From Carboxylicivirga sp964602515 (GTDB taxonomy: Bacteria > Bacteroidota > Bacteroidia > Bacteroidales > Marinilabiliaceae), in NCBI GenBank assembly GCA_964602515.1, contig CAZRRJ010000002.1, positions 434,001 through 498,000 of the forward strand: a stretch of 64,000 nt of DNA, in the 5' to 3' direction. A program made the position numbers and the translations under genes. Below the pieces are notes generated by a model that was not told the origin of the DNA, ran no database searches, and saw only the letters and a program-made list of their open reading frames with translations. This document shows positions 54,024 through 63,609 of the stretch, piece by piece. Each line of letters opens with the position of its first letter. Positions within the stretch are counted from its first letter, which is position 1.

Positions 54024-55058
54024 ATGAATAACATTTTTCTGGATACAGTACATGGTAAAGATACTGTCAGGCCACCCGTATGGTTTATGCGTCAGGCCGG
54101 ACGTGTATTGCCTAATTATCAGGCATTAAAAAAGAACTACACTTTTTCTGAACTAATGGATGATCCTGAATTGGCAGCTAAAGTAACGCTTATGCCAATT
54201 TATGATTTAGGTGTTGATGCAGCTATCTTATTTTCAGATATATTGGTTGTGCCTGAAGCTTTGGGTATGCCACTTGAGTTTACGGAAGCGGGGCCTGTTT
54301 TTGGTGCGCCTTTACATACTTATGATGATCCGGCTAAGCAGTTGGTTAAAAACATGAGTAAGTTAGACCATGTGTATGCTAACATTGACAAAATTCTGGA
54401 AACACGACCTGAGGGTAAGCCTTTGATTGGTTTTTGTGGTGGTTTATTGACAACATTCTGTTTTATGTTTCGCGATAATGTACGCGATATCACTTTTAAA
54501 AATGCAACTGAATTCTTGTATAAAGACCGGAAAACCAGTGAGAAGATAATTGATGCATTGACAGAAGTATCAATTGAGTATGCAGTAAAACAGGCTGAAC
54601 ATGGTGTAGAAGCTTTTCAGTTATTCGAAACATACGGAGGCTTGTTACCGGAAGACTTGTATTTGGAAATGTTTCTTCCTGCATCAAAAAAAATATTGAA
54701 TGCAGTGCGTGATAAAGGTATTCCAACCATCTATTTCCCAAAGGATTTGGGTAATGGTATTAGGGCAATTAATAAGGATGTAGCTGACTTTGTTGGTATT
54801 GATTGGCGAATGAGTCTTAAGCATGCACGTCAGATTGTAGACCCAGAAGTGGGCTTGCAAGGTAATCTTGACCCTCGCTTACTTTATGCAGATCAAGAGT
54901 CTGTCAAAAAGGTATTAAACGAAACTTATTTGCCATTTGGCCGTGATAATCAGAAATGGATTTTTAATCTTGGTCATGGTATTTTGCCTGACTTACCCGT
55001 TGAAAATGTGAAGTTTGTGATTGATTGGGTGAAGTCAGTTGACTGGGGAAGAAAATAA
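54024..55058 (+). CDS. hemE: Uroporphyrinogen decarboxylase
   Basis: The ATG at 54024 (MNNIFLDTVHGK) is chosen over a TTG 12 codons upstream. The 344-residue enzyme removes four carboxyl groups to give coproporphyrinogen III. Signatures are PPVWFMRQAGR at the N-terminus, ILFSDILVVPEALGM, and LFETYGGLLPEDLY. It lies between hemL and hemN. Confidence 0.97.
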   Translation: MNNIFLDTVHGKDTVRPPVWFMRQAGRVLPNYQALKKNYTFSELMDDPELAAKVTLMPIYDLGVDAAILFSDILVVPEALGMPLEFTEAGPVFGAPLHTYDDPAKQLVKNMSKLDHVYANIDKILETRPEGKPLIGFCGGLLTTFCFMFRDNVRDITFKNATEFLYKDRKTSEKIIDALTEVSIEYAVKQAEHGVEAFQLFETYGGLLPEDLYLEMFLPASKKILNAVRDKGIPTIYFPKDLGNGIRAINKDVADFVGIDWRMSLKHARQIVDPEVGLQGNLDPRLLYADQESVKKVLNETYLPFGRDNQKWIFNLGHGILPDLPVENVKFVIDWVKSVDWGRK

Positions 55059-55142
55059 ACGAAATGCAGAGTGAGCAAAAATCGTGCTGTAATGTTTATC
55101 TATTACAAAGCAGATTAGTCACAAATAACTACGAATTAAGAT

Positions 55143-56522
55143 ATGTTAGAATTTGATAGAAACTTACTGGATAAATACAATATTGCCGGGCCACGATATA
55201 CCAGTTATCCACCAGCAACATTTTTCCATGAGGAGTATGGTAATGAGGATTATAAGGAGAGTGTGATTCTATCAAATGACGAAAAACCAGAGAATGTATC
55301 CGTTTACGTTCATATTCCTTTTTGTCCCCAGCTCTGTACATTTTGCGGTTGTACCACTTATACCGGTATGGGGCAGAGTGTTATTGAGAAGTATGTTGAT
55401 GTTCTGATAAAAGAGATTGAACTGGTATCAAAAGATGTTTCAAAAGAGCGTAAACTTACACAGGTGCATTGGGGCGGTGGAACGCCAAATGCTATCTCGC
55501 CTGACTTAATCCGCAAAGTAACGGATACCATTAAGGCTAATTTTAATTTTGCCGATGAATATGAAATGGCTATGGAGTGTAGTCCGGCTTACCTTGATTA
55601 CGATATGGTTGATCAACTTTGTGATATGGGTTTTAACCGTATTAGCTTAGGTATCCAGGATTTTAAAAAAGAAGTTCTGGCAGCCATTAATCGCCGGCCT
55701 GCAAAAGTGCCTGTTAAAGAAATGATTGCTTACCTAAAAAAGGTTGGTTTCACTGGTGTAAATCTTGATTTGGTTTACGGTTTGCCATTTCAAACACAGG
55801 AGAGTTTTAAGGCAACTGTTGCTGAGGCTTTAGAGGCTAATCCTGATCGCTTGGTTACTTTTTCTTATGCACATATACCAACTGTAATTAAGCGTCAGCG
55901 CACACTTGAACAGTATGGCCTGCCAACGCCAGATGAAAAAATAGCTATGTTGGAAGATGCCTATAATATGGCTATAGAAGCAGGTTACGTTGCCATTGGC
56001 ATGGATCATTTTGCCAGGCCCGAAGATGAGTTTGCAGTCGCTTTGGAAGAAAAGAAGCTACACCGTAATTTTCAGGGGTATTGTACGCGTGAAACCACAG
56101 GACAGGTATATGGTTTTGGCACATCAAGTATTAGCCAGTTGTTTAATGCCTATAGTCAGAATGAGAAGACCATTAAGAAGTATATGGAGCGGGTAGAAGC
56201 AGATGGACGCGCTGTCGTTCGTGGATATCGTCTTAATCAGGATGAACAAATTGTACGCCAGGTTATTAATGATCTGATGTGTAATTATTATACAGATTTT
56301 AAGCAAATTGCACAAGATTTTTCTGTTACTGTTAATGCAGTTTATGCAGCTGTTGCTTTCGATCGGGATAAAATTCAGGCATTTATTGATGACAGTTTGT
56401 TGAAGATTGAAAACGATGCGATTAATGTTTTAGGACAGGGGCGTTATGTCATTCGTAATATTGCTATGGCATTTGACCCTGCACTTAAGCAAGGTAAAGG
56501 ACAGTATTCTAAAACAGTTTAG
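55143..56522 (+). CDS. hemN: Oxygen-independent coproporphyrinogen III oxidase
   Basis: This 459-residue radical SAM enzyme decarboxylates coproporphyrinogen III without oxygen. The cluster motif is HIPFCPQLCTFCGC (Cys-x3-Cys-x2-Cys plus the extra Cys of true HemN), with HWGGGTPNAI and LGIQDFKKEVLAAINR following. The C-terminal HemN domain is complete. Use of HemN here points to anaerobic or microaerobic growth. Confidence 0.96.
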   Translation: MLEFDRNLLDKYNIAGPRYTSYPPATFFHEEYGNEDYKESVILSNDEKPENVSVYVHIPFCPQLCTFCGCTTYTGMGQSVIEKYVDVLIKEIELVSKDVSKERKLTQVHWGGGTPNAISPDLIRKVTDTIKANFNFADEYEMAMECSPAYLDYDMVDQLCDMGFNRISLGIQDFKKEVLAAINRRPAKVPVKEMIAYLKKVGFTGVNLDLVYGLPFQTQESFKATVAEALEANPDRLVTFSYAHIPTVIKRQRTLEQYGLPTPDEKIAMLEDAYNMAIEAGYVAIGMDHFARPEDEFAVALEEKKLHRNFQGYCTRETTGQVYGFGTSSISQLFNAYSQNEKTIKKYMERVEADGRAVVRGYRLNQDEQIVRQVINDLMCNYYTDFKQIAQDFSVTVNAVYAAVAFDRDKIQAFIDDSLLKIENDAINVLGQGRYVIRNIAMAFDPALKQGKGQYSKTV

Positions 56523-56540
56523 ATAATAATTTTGAAATAT

Positions 56541-56592
56541 ATTCGTGTATTCGTAGCCATTTGGATAAATTGGTCGCCACGAATGCACGAAT
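56541..56592. terminator. Inverted repeat between convergent hemN and outer-membrane protein gene
   Basis: ATTCGTGTATTCGT (56541-56554) and ACGAATGCACGAAT (56579-56592) pair at 13 of 14 positions. It starts 19 bp after hemN. The sequence looks like a REP-type element and may stop transcription both ways. Confidence 0.6.
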
Positions 56593-56684
56593 AACTTAAA
56601 GGTTAATTCCCACATTAAACACATTATACCAATCAATCTATAGTCTAATCATCTCTTACCTGGAACTTCTATCTTCTAATATTA

Positions 56685-57464
56685 TTAATTGTTCAAAAAC
56701 CTTATTCTGATACCAGAGTTAAACATGAGAAAACTATTGGCTTTAAAATAATCCTGGTAAGTAATACCAAGCATTGGAGAAAGGTGAAAAGCCCCTTTTT
56801 TGAAGAGCAGGTAATCAGCAGTGATTTTTAGCTCTTGCCTGTACCGAACATCCGACTTTATTGCAGTCCAACGATAGTTAGTGTTAATGTTTAGTTTATT
56901 GCGACAAAGGTTAAGATCTATTTCTGTTGAACTTTCTAAATAAGTCGTATTGGGAGATAAAAGCGTAGTAAAACCAATACCATAGTTAAATTTAAAATTC
57001 TTAACCGGTATTCTTACAATTAATACCTGCCAGTCAATTGATTCTAAGGATCCGGTATTGTCATGTAACAGGGCGTACCGGAGTTCAGAACCAATAATCC
57101 CCCAATTGCCCCTTACGGAAGGATTAAAGGTTAGTTCATTAAAATTGGTTCCATAATCTAATCCTGCTTCAAAAGAAATAGTATTTGGATAGTAATCCTT
57201 GTTCTGGAGAACACTCTTTTGAGCTTTAACAGTTACAAAACCAATACATTGTATAATACCGTAAAAAATATCAGAAGCCAGGCTTTCTCCAAAATCTAAA
57301 TTGTTATATGAAGGTTTCGACGATCTATTTATACTCCTTGGAATACGATGGCTAAATTGATCATTATTGACATTTGTTTTAATATTGCTGACCTGTGTAT
57401 AGGCGTTAGTACAGAGAATTAAAAAAGTACAGAAAAGAATAAGAAGCTTGTGGTTGAATTGCAT
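56685..57464 (-). CDS. Putative outer-membrane protein, function unknown
   Basis: This 259-residue protein has a signal peptide (MQFNHKLLILFCTFLILCTNAYTQ). Then come alternating strands consistent with a small beta barrel: SFEAGLDYGTNFNELTFNPS, GIGFTTLLSPNTTYLE, YRQELKITADYLLFKKGAFH and a final GIRIRFLNN. It is on the strand opposite the heme genes and splits the cluster between hemN and hemH. No family was recognised. A heme-related role is possible from position only. Confidence 0.65.
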   Translation of the reverse strand: MQFNHKLLILFCTFLILCTNAYTQVSNIKTNVNNDQFSHRIPRSINRSSKPSYNNLDFGESLASDIFYGIIQCIGFVTVKAQKSVLQNKDYYPNTISFEAGLDYGTNFNELTFNPSVRGNWGIIGSELRYALLHDNTGSLESIDWQVLIVRIPVKNFKFNYGIGFTTLLSPNTTYLESSTEIDLNLCRNKLNINTNYRWTAIKSDVRYRQELKITADYLLFKKGAFHLSPMLGITYQDYFKANSFLMFNSGIRIRFLNN

Positions 57465-57669
57465 AGACCATAGTTAGGTTGTTTTGTTTAAAGACAATTA
57501 ATATGAAGTTTACACGGATATGTTTTATCAAATGAGATGAATTATTAGTAATTACCATCATCAGGTAATGATTTGAAATCTGACTGTATAAAAGTTTATT
57601 CATTGCAGTCCATTTTTCTCAACCTTTCTGGCTATATTGTTGTTTTAATACATCGTTATATCTTAGAAA

Positions 57670-57776
57670 CAAGATTGATTGGCGAGGCGTACATTGTCAG
57701 TACCATAGTTGCAACAAGAGCAGCTGAATAATCGCTTGAGAATAGTGTACTTAAAAAGAGTTTAACGAACTATTGT
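57670..57776 (+). repeat. Dispersed non-coding repeat, copy C
   Basis: AAGATTGATTGGCGAGGCGT to TTTAACGAACTATTG, the longest of the three copies, ending 43 bp before the hemH ATG. The rest of 57465-57819 shows nothing else that I can name. Confidence 0.65.
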
Positions 57777-57819
57777 GTTTATAACAGAAGAAAATTATCT
57801 AAACTGCATTGACAATAAT

Positions 57820-58737
57820 ATGAAGGGAGTACTATTGGTGAATATGGGTGGACCGCAATCACTTAGTGAAATGCGTCTGTTTCTTAAAAATATGTTTAGC
57901 GATAAGTACATTCTGCCTCTTCCGTATGGATTAAGACAGTTTGTAGCCCGTATGATTGCAAAAAAGCGCCACCCCGCTTCATGGAAAAAATATCAGCTGA
58001 TTGGAGGAACACCAATTATTAAGCATACCGAAGCTACCGGAGTTGCTTTGGCTGAGGCATCTGATCTACCAGTGTATACAGCCTATTCATATACACCACC
58101 GTTTATTGCTGATGTGGTTAAAAAAATGGTGAATGACGGTATTAATAATATACAGGTATTAACCATGTACCCACAAGCCAGTGATACCACTACTACATCT
58201 GTTTTTACTGATGTAGAAAAGGCGACTAAAAAAATTAAAGACGTTAAAATAAGGAAGATATGCGATTATAGTGTTCATCCTGCTTTCTTAGAGTTTTGGA
58301 AAACATTGATTGAAGAGCATATTGTAGCTCAAGGTATTGAAAAACCTTTGCTACTATTTACTGCTCATGCTATACCAATGTATGGTGTTAAGCGAGGTGA
58401 TAAATATCCTGATACAATTCGGCATATGGCCAAACGACTGGCCGATATGATGAATCGACCTTATGAGGTGGCTTTTCAATCCCGGGTAGGGCCTGTTAAA
58501 TGGGTAGGGCCGGATACCGACGATCATTTGGAAGAATTGATTAAAGAGGGAGCCGGAAAAGTAGTTCTGATACCCATCAGTTTTACAACAGAATGCCTCG
58601 AAACAGTGTATGATCTGAATATAAAACTGGTCGATATTTATAAGGAAGATGAAAGGGTAGAGCATATTTCACGTGTTGAAATACCATCAGCACATCCTTT
58701 ATTTATCGAGTCTCTAAAGCGTGTTCTTAATGAGTAA
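57820..58737 (+). CDS. hemH: Ferrochelatase
   Basis: I start at the ATG at 57820 (MKGVLLVNMGGPQSLSEM), the usual N-terminus; the 15 extra upstream codons fall at the end of dispersed repeat C. The 305-residue enzyme inserts Fe2+ into protoporphyrin IX. Motifs are YPQASDTTTTSVF, LLFTAHAIPM with the metal-site His, and FTTECLETVYDL with the conserved Glu. It overlaps hemG by 8 bp. Confidence 0.94.
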   Translation: MKGVLLVNMGGPQSLSEMRLFLKNMFSDKYILPLPYGLRQFVARMIAKKRHPASWKKYQLIGGTPIIKHTEATGVALAEASDLPVYTAYSYTPPFIADVVKKMVNDGINNIQVLTMYPQASDTTTTSVFTDVEKATKKIKDVKIRKICDYSVHPAFLEFWKTLIEEHIVAQGIEKPLLLFTAHAIPMYGVKRGDKYPDTIRHMAKRLADMMNRPYEVAFQSRVGPVKWVGPDTDDHLEELIKEGAGKVVLIPISFTTECLETVYDLNIKLVDIYKEDERVEHISRVEIPSAHPLFIESLKRVLNE

Positions 58738-60097
58738 ACAACATTATCCTGTTATTATATTAGGTGCAGGTGTTACCGGATTAACCTTGGCACATTACCT
58801 CAATAAAAAAGGAAAAGATTTTCTGGTATTGGAAACACAGGAAAGAGCTGGTGGTGTAATTCATACCCAGACTGAAAAAGAGTTTGTTTTTGAGAGTGGT
58901 CCTAATTCCGGAATTGTTTCATACCCTGAAGTGGTTGCTTTGTTTGATGATTTAGGGGAAGCAATTAAGGTAGAAAAAGGTAATGACCTGGTGAAAATTC
59001 GTTACGTATTAAAGGGGGGTGAATGGCACGCCTTACCACATAGTCCTTTATCAGCTGTAACAACACCTTTATTTTCGCTAAAAGATAAATTCAGGATATT
59101 GGGAGAGCCTTTTCGAAAAAAAGGCACTAATCCCGATGAAACATTGGCTGAATTGGTGTTACGCCGTATGGGTAAGAGCTTTTTGGAATATGCGATTGAC
59201 CCGTTTATACTTGGTATTTATGCCGGTGACCCGGCGCAGTTGGTGACCCGTTATGCATTGCCTAAACTCTATAATTTAGAACAAAAATATGGTAGTTTTA
59301 TCGGAGGGGCAAGAAAGAAAGCTAAAGAGCTAAAAACAGCGTTAGAAAAGCGTACAGATCGTGCTGTATTTTCCATTGAAGGAGGATTGAGTGGGCTAAC
59401 TAATGCTTTATTGAAGAGTGCTGGTGTATCGCACTTTCAGTTTGGAGCGCAGCGGGTACAGGTTGAACCTCAAAATAATCAGTACCTCATTACCTATTAT
59501 CAAGGCGGAGAAAAGAAAGAAGTAATGAGCGATAAAGTGGTAACAACATTTGGTTCGGTTGGACTGAAAGAATGTTTACCGTTTATTGGCAAGGAGCAAA
59601 TGCAGGATCTCACTAATCTCAGGTATGCAAGGGTGATTGAAGTTTCCTTAGGCTTTGATAAATGGCAGGGGCGGCCTTTAGATGGTTTTGGAGGATTAAT
59701 TCCCCATAAAGAAAAGCGTGACTTGTTGGGTGTATTGTTTATGTCGTCTTTATTTAAAGGGCGTGCCCCTAAAGAGGGGGCCTTACTCACTGTTTTTATG
59801 GGAGGTGTAAGAAATGAGCAGCTATGTGATTTAGATGATACACAATTATTAAAAGTGCTTGAGTTGGAATTTAAAGCCCTGATGAAAATTGATGATTTTA
59901 ATCCATCCATGATAAAAATTAAACGCTACGCACACGCTATACCACAATATGGCATTAGTTCAGGAGTTCGGTTGAAGGCTATTGGGCTTGTACAAGAGCA
60001 ATATAAAGGTTTAATTATAGCTGGTAATTTACGCGATGGTATTGGTATGGCTGATCGTATTAAACAAGCAACAGGTATTGCAAATGAATTAGATTGA
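58730..60097 (+). CDS. hemG: Protoporphyrinogen oxidase, HemY/HemG-type flavoprotein
   Basis: The ATG at 58730 (MSKQHYPVIILGAGVTGLT) is preferred to a GTG at 58721. The 455-residue FAD protein has the Rossmann motif GAGVTGLTLAHYL with the downstream Glu in VLETQERAGGVI, FESGPNSGI, and the C-terminal FAD contact LIIAGNLRDGIGMADRI. It oxidises protoporphyrinogen IX to protoporphyrin IX. This family uses O2 in many bacteria, contrasting with the O2-independent HemN. It overlaps hemH and the next gene. Confidence 0.92.
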   Translation: MSKQHYPVIILGAGVTGLTLAHYLNKKGKDFLVLETQERAGGVIHTQTEKEFVFESGPNSGIVSYPEVVALFDDLGEAIKVEKGNDLVKIRYVLKGGEWHALPHSPLSAVTTPLFSLKDKFRILGEPFRKKGTNPDETLAELVLRRMGKSFLEYAIDPFILGIYAGDPAQLVTRYALPKLYNLEQKYGSFIGGARKKAKELKTALEKRTDRAVFSIEGGLSGLTNALLKSAGVSHFQFGAQRVQVEPQNNQYLITYYQGGEKKEVMSDKVVTTFGSVGLKECLPFIGKEQMQDLTNLRYARVIEVSLGFDKWQGRPLDGFGGLIPHKEKRDLLGVLFMSSLFKGRAPKEGALLTVFMGGVRNEQLCDLDDTQLLKVLELEFKALMKIDDFNPSMIKIKRYAHAIPQYGISSGVRLKAIGLVQEQYKGLIIAGNLRDGIGMADRIKQATGIANELD

Positions 60098-60540
60098 TGA
60101 GAGATTTTATTCTGGTTTTACATATTATCACGAGTGTAATAGCTGGTATACTAACCGGAGTTATACTTATTAGAGCTGCTGGAGGTATGTTAAATCGTAT
60201 TTTATTAAGCAAGAGAGATATACAATTGCCCTTTGTTGCTACATTACTATTATATTTTCAGTTGATACTGGGTAGTACATTGTTTATTATTTATATGCTG
60301 GACTATGGTAGTGGTGAAGTTAATCTTTATGAGAACCAGGTTATGAGCGGGCGATTTTGGGCTGTTGAGCACTTTATACTAATGGTATTTACTCTTGTGG
60401 TAAGTCACATAGGCTGGGTATTTGCCAAAAGCAATCATACACCACGACTTATATTTAAAAAGAACCTGCTGTATTTTGGTATAGCCTGTACTATGATAAT
60501 GGTTTCAATGGTAATGAATATTGTGAAATATGCTAACTAA
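60097..60540 (+). CDS. Small integral membrane protein linked to hemG
   Basis: The ATG at 60097 overlaps the hemG stop (TGATG), implying translational coupling. The 147-residue protein has four predicted TM helices (about 3-27, 45-68, 88-112 and 122-145). Histidines lie in or beside helices: LHIITSV, VEHFILM and SHIGWVF. Four helices with membrane histidines suggest a heme-b or quinone site, so it might pass electrons from HemG. It does not match HemJ as I know it. Function is unproven. Confidence 0.7.
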   Translation: MRDFILVLHIITSVIAGILTGVILIRAAGGMLNRILLSKRDIQLPFVATLLLYFQLILGSTLFIIYMLDYGSGEVNLYENQVMSGRFWAVEHFILMVFTLVVSHIGWVFAKSNHTPRLIFKKNLLYFGIACTMIMVSMVMNIVKYAN

Positions 60541-60601
60541 GTACATCTAGTCAACCAGTCTCATATCTGGCTTTTAACTGTCTGTAGCCTATTAAAACAA
60601 A

Positions 60602-60690
60602 CATATGAAACGAGCCATGAGAACTGAAGCTCAGCGTTAGCTAATAGCTTCTCACGTAGGGAAAGGTTAAAATTTGGCGAGTTTCATATG
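60602..60690. repeat. 89-bp element with 10-bp perfect inverted ends
   Basis: CATATGAAAC (60602-60611) is the reverse complement of GTTTCATATG (60681-60690), and pairing continues GCC/GGC after a 2-nt mismatch. Inside, GAAGCT and AGCTTC form a second stem. It occupies the leader of the response-regulator gene at 60717. It could be a small mobile repeat or a structured leader. Confidence 0.5.
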
Positions 60691-60716
60691 ACTATTAGAA
60701 AAATAAATTTAAATAT

Positions 60717-61394
60717 ATGAAAATACTAATTGTAGAAGATGAGCCCCTGTTGGCACAAAGCATTCATGATTTTCTGATTTCAGAAGGTCATGCTTGTGAG
60801 GTTGCTAATAACCTTTCGCTGGCTTTGCACTTAGTTGATAGTTTAGTTGATATTATTGTGCTTGATCTGAACCTGCCTGATGGTAATGGACTTGAGGTGG
60901 TTAAAAAGGTTAAGAGTAAGGGTATGAATACGGGGGTTATTATTGTGTCGGCCCGTGACAGTATAGAAAACAAAGTAGAAGGTCTGGAGCTGGGGGCCGA
61001 TGATTATTTGACCAAGCCATTCCAGATGGCAGAACTAAATGCCCGTTTAAAGTCACTTGTACGCCGTGTTCATTTTAAGGGGGAAGAGAATATTGTATTT
61101 AATGAACTGGAGATTACTCCGGGTGAATTATTGGTTAAAGTTAGTGGTATTCCGGTTGATCTAACGAAGAAAGAATTTGATCTGTTAGTCTATTTTATTG
61201 CAAATAAAAACCGTGTATTAACCAAAACAGGTATTGGTGAGCATATGTCGAAAGACTTTATAGATTATGGTTTTACCGATGATTTTATTTATACGCACAT
61301 CAAAAACCTGCGTAAAAAACTTATAAAAGCAGGTTGTGGTGATTATATTCGTAATGTATATGGAGTAGGTTATAAATTTACTGATGCAAACTAA
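60717..61394 (+). CDS. OmpR-family response regulator
   Basis: This 225-residue regulator has a receiver domain (VEDEP at 6-10, phospho-acceptor Asp50 in VLDLNLPDGNGL, Lys in YLTKPFQMAEL) and a winged helix ending DFIYTHIKNLRKKLIKAG and YGVGYKFTDAN. A kinase gene follows 10 bp downstream. The type resembles QseB/CpxR-like regulators; the signal is unknown. Confidence 0.9.
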   Translation: MKILIVEDEPLLAQSIHDFLISEGHACEVANNLSLALHLVDSLVDIIVLDLNLPDGNGLEVVKKVKSKGMNTGVIIVSARDSIENKVEGLELGADDYLTKPFQMAELNARLKSLVRRVHFKGEENIVFNELEITPGELLVKVSGIPVDLTKKEFDLLVYFIANKNRVLTKTGIGEHMSKDFIDYGFTDDFIYTHIKNLRKKLIKAGCGDYIRNVYGVGYKFTDAN

Positions 61395-61404
61395 TTCTAT
61401 TTAA

Positions 61405-62652
61405 GTGAAGCTTTTAACAAAAACAGGACTTAATTTTATTTCAGCAAGTATCTTCTTTTTTCTTTTTGGAAGCCTTGGAGGGTATTACTTTATCCGTTAT
61501 GCTGTAAATAAAATGTTTAATAATGAGTTGTTGGAAGCTAAGCGACAAATTGAGTTGTTGGATAATCCTTCCCTGACTTTTGCAGATGTTGAGGTGGATA
61601 CACTACAGTCGCAGATTAGTATCCCAGCAACTGCATTTTCCGATACTATTATGCGAGGTAACAAAGGGGATAATTACGAGTTTTATCGTAAGCTAAGTTT
61701 TTATAAGAAGTCAGGAGATAAAATACTTCGGGTCTGCATAATTCGTTCGTTAGCACCGTCAGACCTTATGGTAATGAAATTCACATTAATGTTAACCATT
61801 TTTCCAATATTATTCTTTCTGATTCTTTTCCTGGTTAACAGGGCTTCAACCAAGTACTCATTATCTGTATTTTACGATACCATTAATAAGCTCAAATCGT
61901 TTGATGTAAATAAAGATAACCGCTTGGAGTTGATGACATCTGATGTGGATGAGTTTGAGCAGCTTAAAGAGGTATTTAATACCATGGAAAGGAAAATTAA
62001 GGAAGACTATGAACGCTTGAAAGAATACACAGGAAATACATCGCATGAATTACAAACACCAATTGCTATCATTAGTGCCAGGCTTGATCAATTAATACAG
62101 GCTGATAACCTAACAGAGCAGCAGGTGAAAACCATTGCCGAATTACTTGAAACAACCCAGCGCTTATCAAAGATTAATCAGGCACTTATTTTTCTGGCCA
62201 AATTAGATAACCGGGTATTTGCCAATGAAGAAGAAGTATCCTTTAATACCATTATCAGTCAACAGCTCAAAAATCTGGAACTTCTGATTGATGAAAGTAG
62301 TCTAAAAGTTAGCTTTATTGACCAGGAGCAATTAAGGGTAAAGATGAACCCATCTTTAGCACATACTTTAATTCAGAATTTACTTAAGAATGCCATCCGT
62401 CATAATATAACAGGAGGATATATTGAGATAGTTGTATCTGATAATAAATTATTGATTGCTAATAGTGGTGAAGTAACAAGTTTTGAAGCAGATAAAATGT
62501 TCGGGCGCTTTCAAAAAAACAGCCAACACCCACAATCTTTGGGTATTGGTTTATCAATAGTTAAACGTATTTGTGATATTTCTAATATACAGATTAAGTA
62601 CGAGCACAATGAAAGTAATCATCATCAGTTCGAACTCAGATTTAATGTTTAG
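61405..62652 (+). CDS. Sensor histidine kinase
   Basis: The start is GTG at 61405 (MKLLTKTGLNFISASIFFFL). The 415-residue kinase has TM helices at about 10-31 and 124-146 around a ~90-residue periplasmic sensor with no known fold, then HisKA (YTGNTSHELQTPIAIISARL, His214) and HATPase (NLLKNAIRHN, SLGIGLSIVKRI). It pairs with the upstream regulator and shares 4 bp with the convergent pyrophosphatase gene. Confidence 0.9.
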   Translation: MKLLTKTGLNFISASIFFFLFGSLGGYYFIRYAVNKMFNNELLEAKRQIELLDNPSLTFADVEVDTLQSQISIPATAFSDTIMRGNKGDNYEFYRKLSFYKKSGDKILRVCIIRSLAPSDLMVMKFTLMLTIFPILFFLILFLVNRASTKYSLSVFYDTINKLKSFDVNKDNRLELMTSDVDEFEQLKEVFNTMERKIKEDYERLKEYTGNTSHELQTPIAIISARLDQLIQADNLTEQQVKTIAELLETTQRLSKINQALIFLAKLDNRVFANEEEVSFNTIISQQLKNLELLIDESSLKVSFIDQEQLRVKMNPSLAHTLIQNLLKNAIRHNITGGYIEIVVSDNKLLIANSGEVTSFEADKMFGRFQKNSQHPQSLGIGLSIVKRICDISNIQIKYEHNESNHHQFELRFNV

Positions 62653-63323
62653 TAGCTTGATAAAGCTTTACGTAAGCCTTCAAAGCGACTCTCATAATCT
62701 TCTATGGATAATTTAATCACCTCCTTGGCCTCATCAGCATTATACACATGTGTAATTTCAGATTCGTTGCTTAGTCCCGGCATATCCTTATAAGTTAGGA
62801 AGTAATGTTTCAGACGTTTAATTACTAACTCAGGTAAGTCGGTAATGTCCTTGTACTCACCATAAACCATATCATTTTTTAAAACCGAAATTATTTTATC
62901 ATCAGCCTGGTTGCCATCCAGCATCCTAAAACCTCCTATTGGTATTGCCTTTGCCAGAATGTCACCATGTGGAATATCTTTTTCAGTTAATACCAGGATA
63001 TCTAATGGGTCACCATCTCCAACAATATCTTTCTTTCCCGATTTTTCAGCGCAATATTTACCCACTTTTTTACCACAATACGTTTGTGGTATAAAACCGT
63101 AAGGAGCCGGAACAACATTAGAATATTTTTGGGGCCTGTCAATTTGCAGATAACCACTTACTTTATCAATCTCGTATTTAATCGTATCAACAGGAACAAC
63201 TTCAATAAAACAAGTAACAATATCTGGTGCTTTCTCGCCAATGTCAATGCCATGCCAGGGGTGCGATTTATAACGTAGTCCCATCAGGCGTCCGATAGGA
63301 TCCATTAAGCTGTTTGATGTCAT
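62649..63323 (-). CDS. ppa: Inorganic pyrophosphatase, family I
   Basis: I start at ATG 63321-63323 (MTSNSLMDPIGRLMG), preceded by a purine-rich ribosome site; the frame runs 13 codons further. The 224-residue enzyme hydrolyses pyrophosphate. It shows EIDKVSGYLQIDRPQ, PYGFIPQTYCGKKVG and the metal motif GDGDPLDILVLTE. The length is greater than the ~175 residues of E. coli Ppa, as is usual for this Bacteroidota subgroup. Confidence 0.93.
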   Translation of the reverse strand: MTSNSLMDPIGRLMGLRYKSHPWHGIDIGEKAPDIVTCFIEVVPVDTIKYEIDKVSGYLQIDRPQKYSNVVPAPYGFIPQTYCGKKVGKYCAEKSGKKDIVGDGDPLDILVLTEKDIPHGDILAKAIPIGGFRMLDGNQADDKIISVLKNDMVYGEYKDITDLPELVIKRLKHYFLTYKDMPGLSNESEITHVYNADEAKEVIKLSIEDYESRFEGLRKALSSY

Positions 63324-63609
63324 ATTCTCTTCTTTTGATGATTTGGATTTGTTGTTTAACAAGCCTAAGTAATAGTTTGTTTAATTGTATAAATATGATA
63401 AATTTCAATCCTATTATAAAACACAATGTACAGATACCAATACTCAAGTTGTTAGAGTCTGATAGCAAAACAATTCTGTGTCTTTGGATCTTAGTGTTAA
63501 GGATATTATACTTAAAAATAAACATGTGGTATATCAACCTTATTATATGGAATGTCTTTAGTAACATTGTTGATATGCGGAGGTTTAACCATATACCTTA
63601 ATTGTTTTT

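Noticed and set aside
63314..63601. 95-codon plus-strand ORF between ppa and the YifB gene
   Set aside because: It overlaps the start of ppa on the opposite strand and is a low-complexity, AT-rich hydrophobic reading without homology that I recognise.
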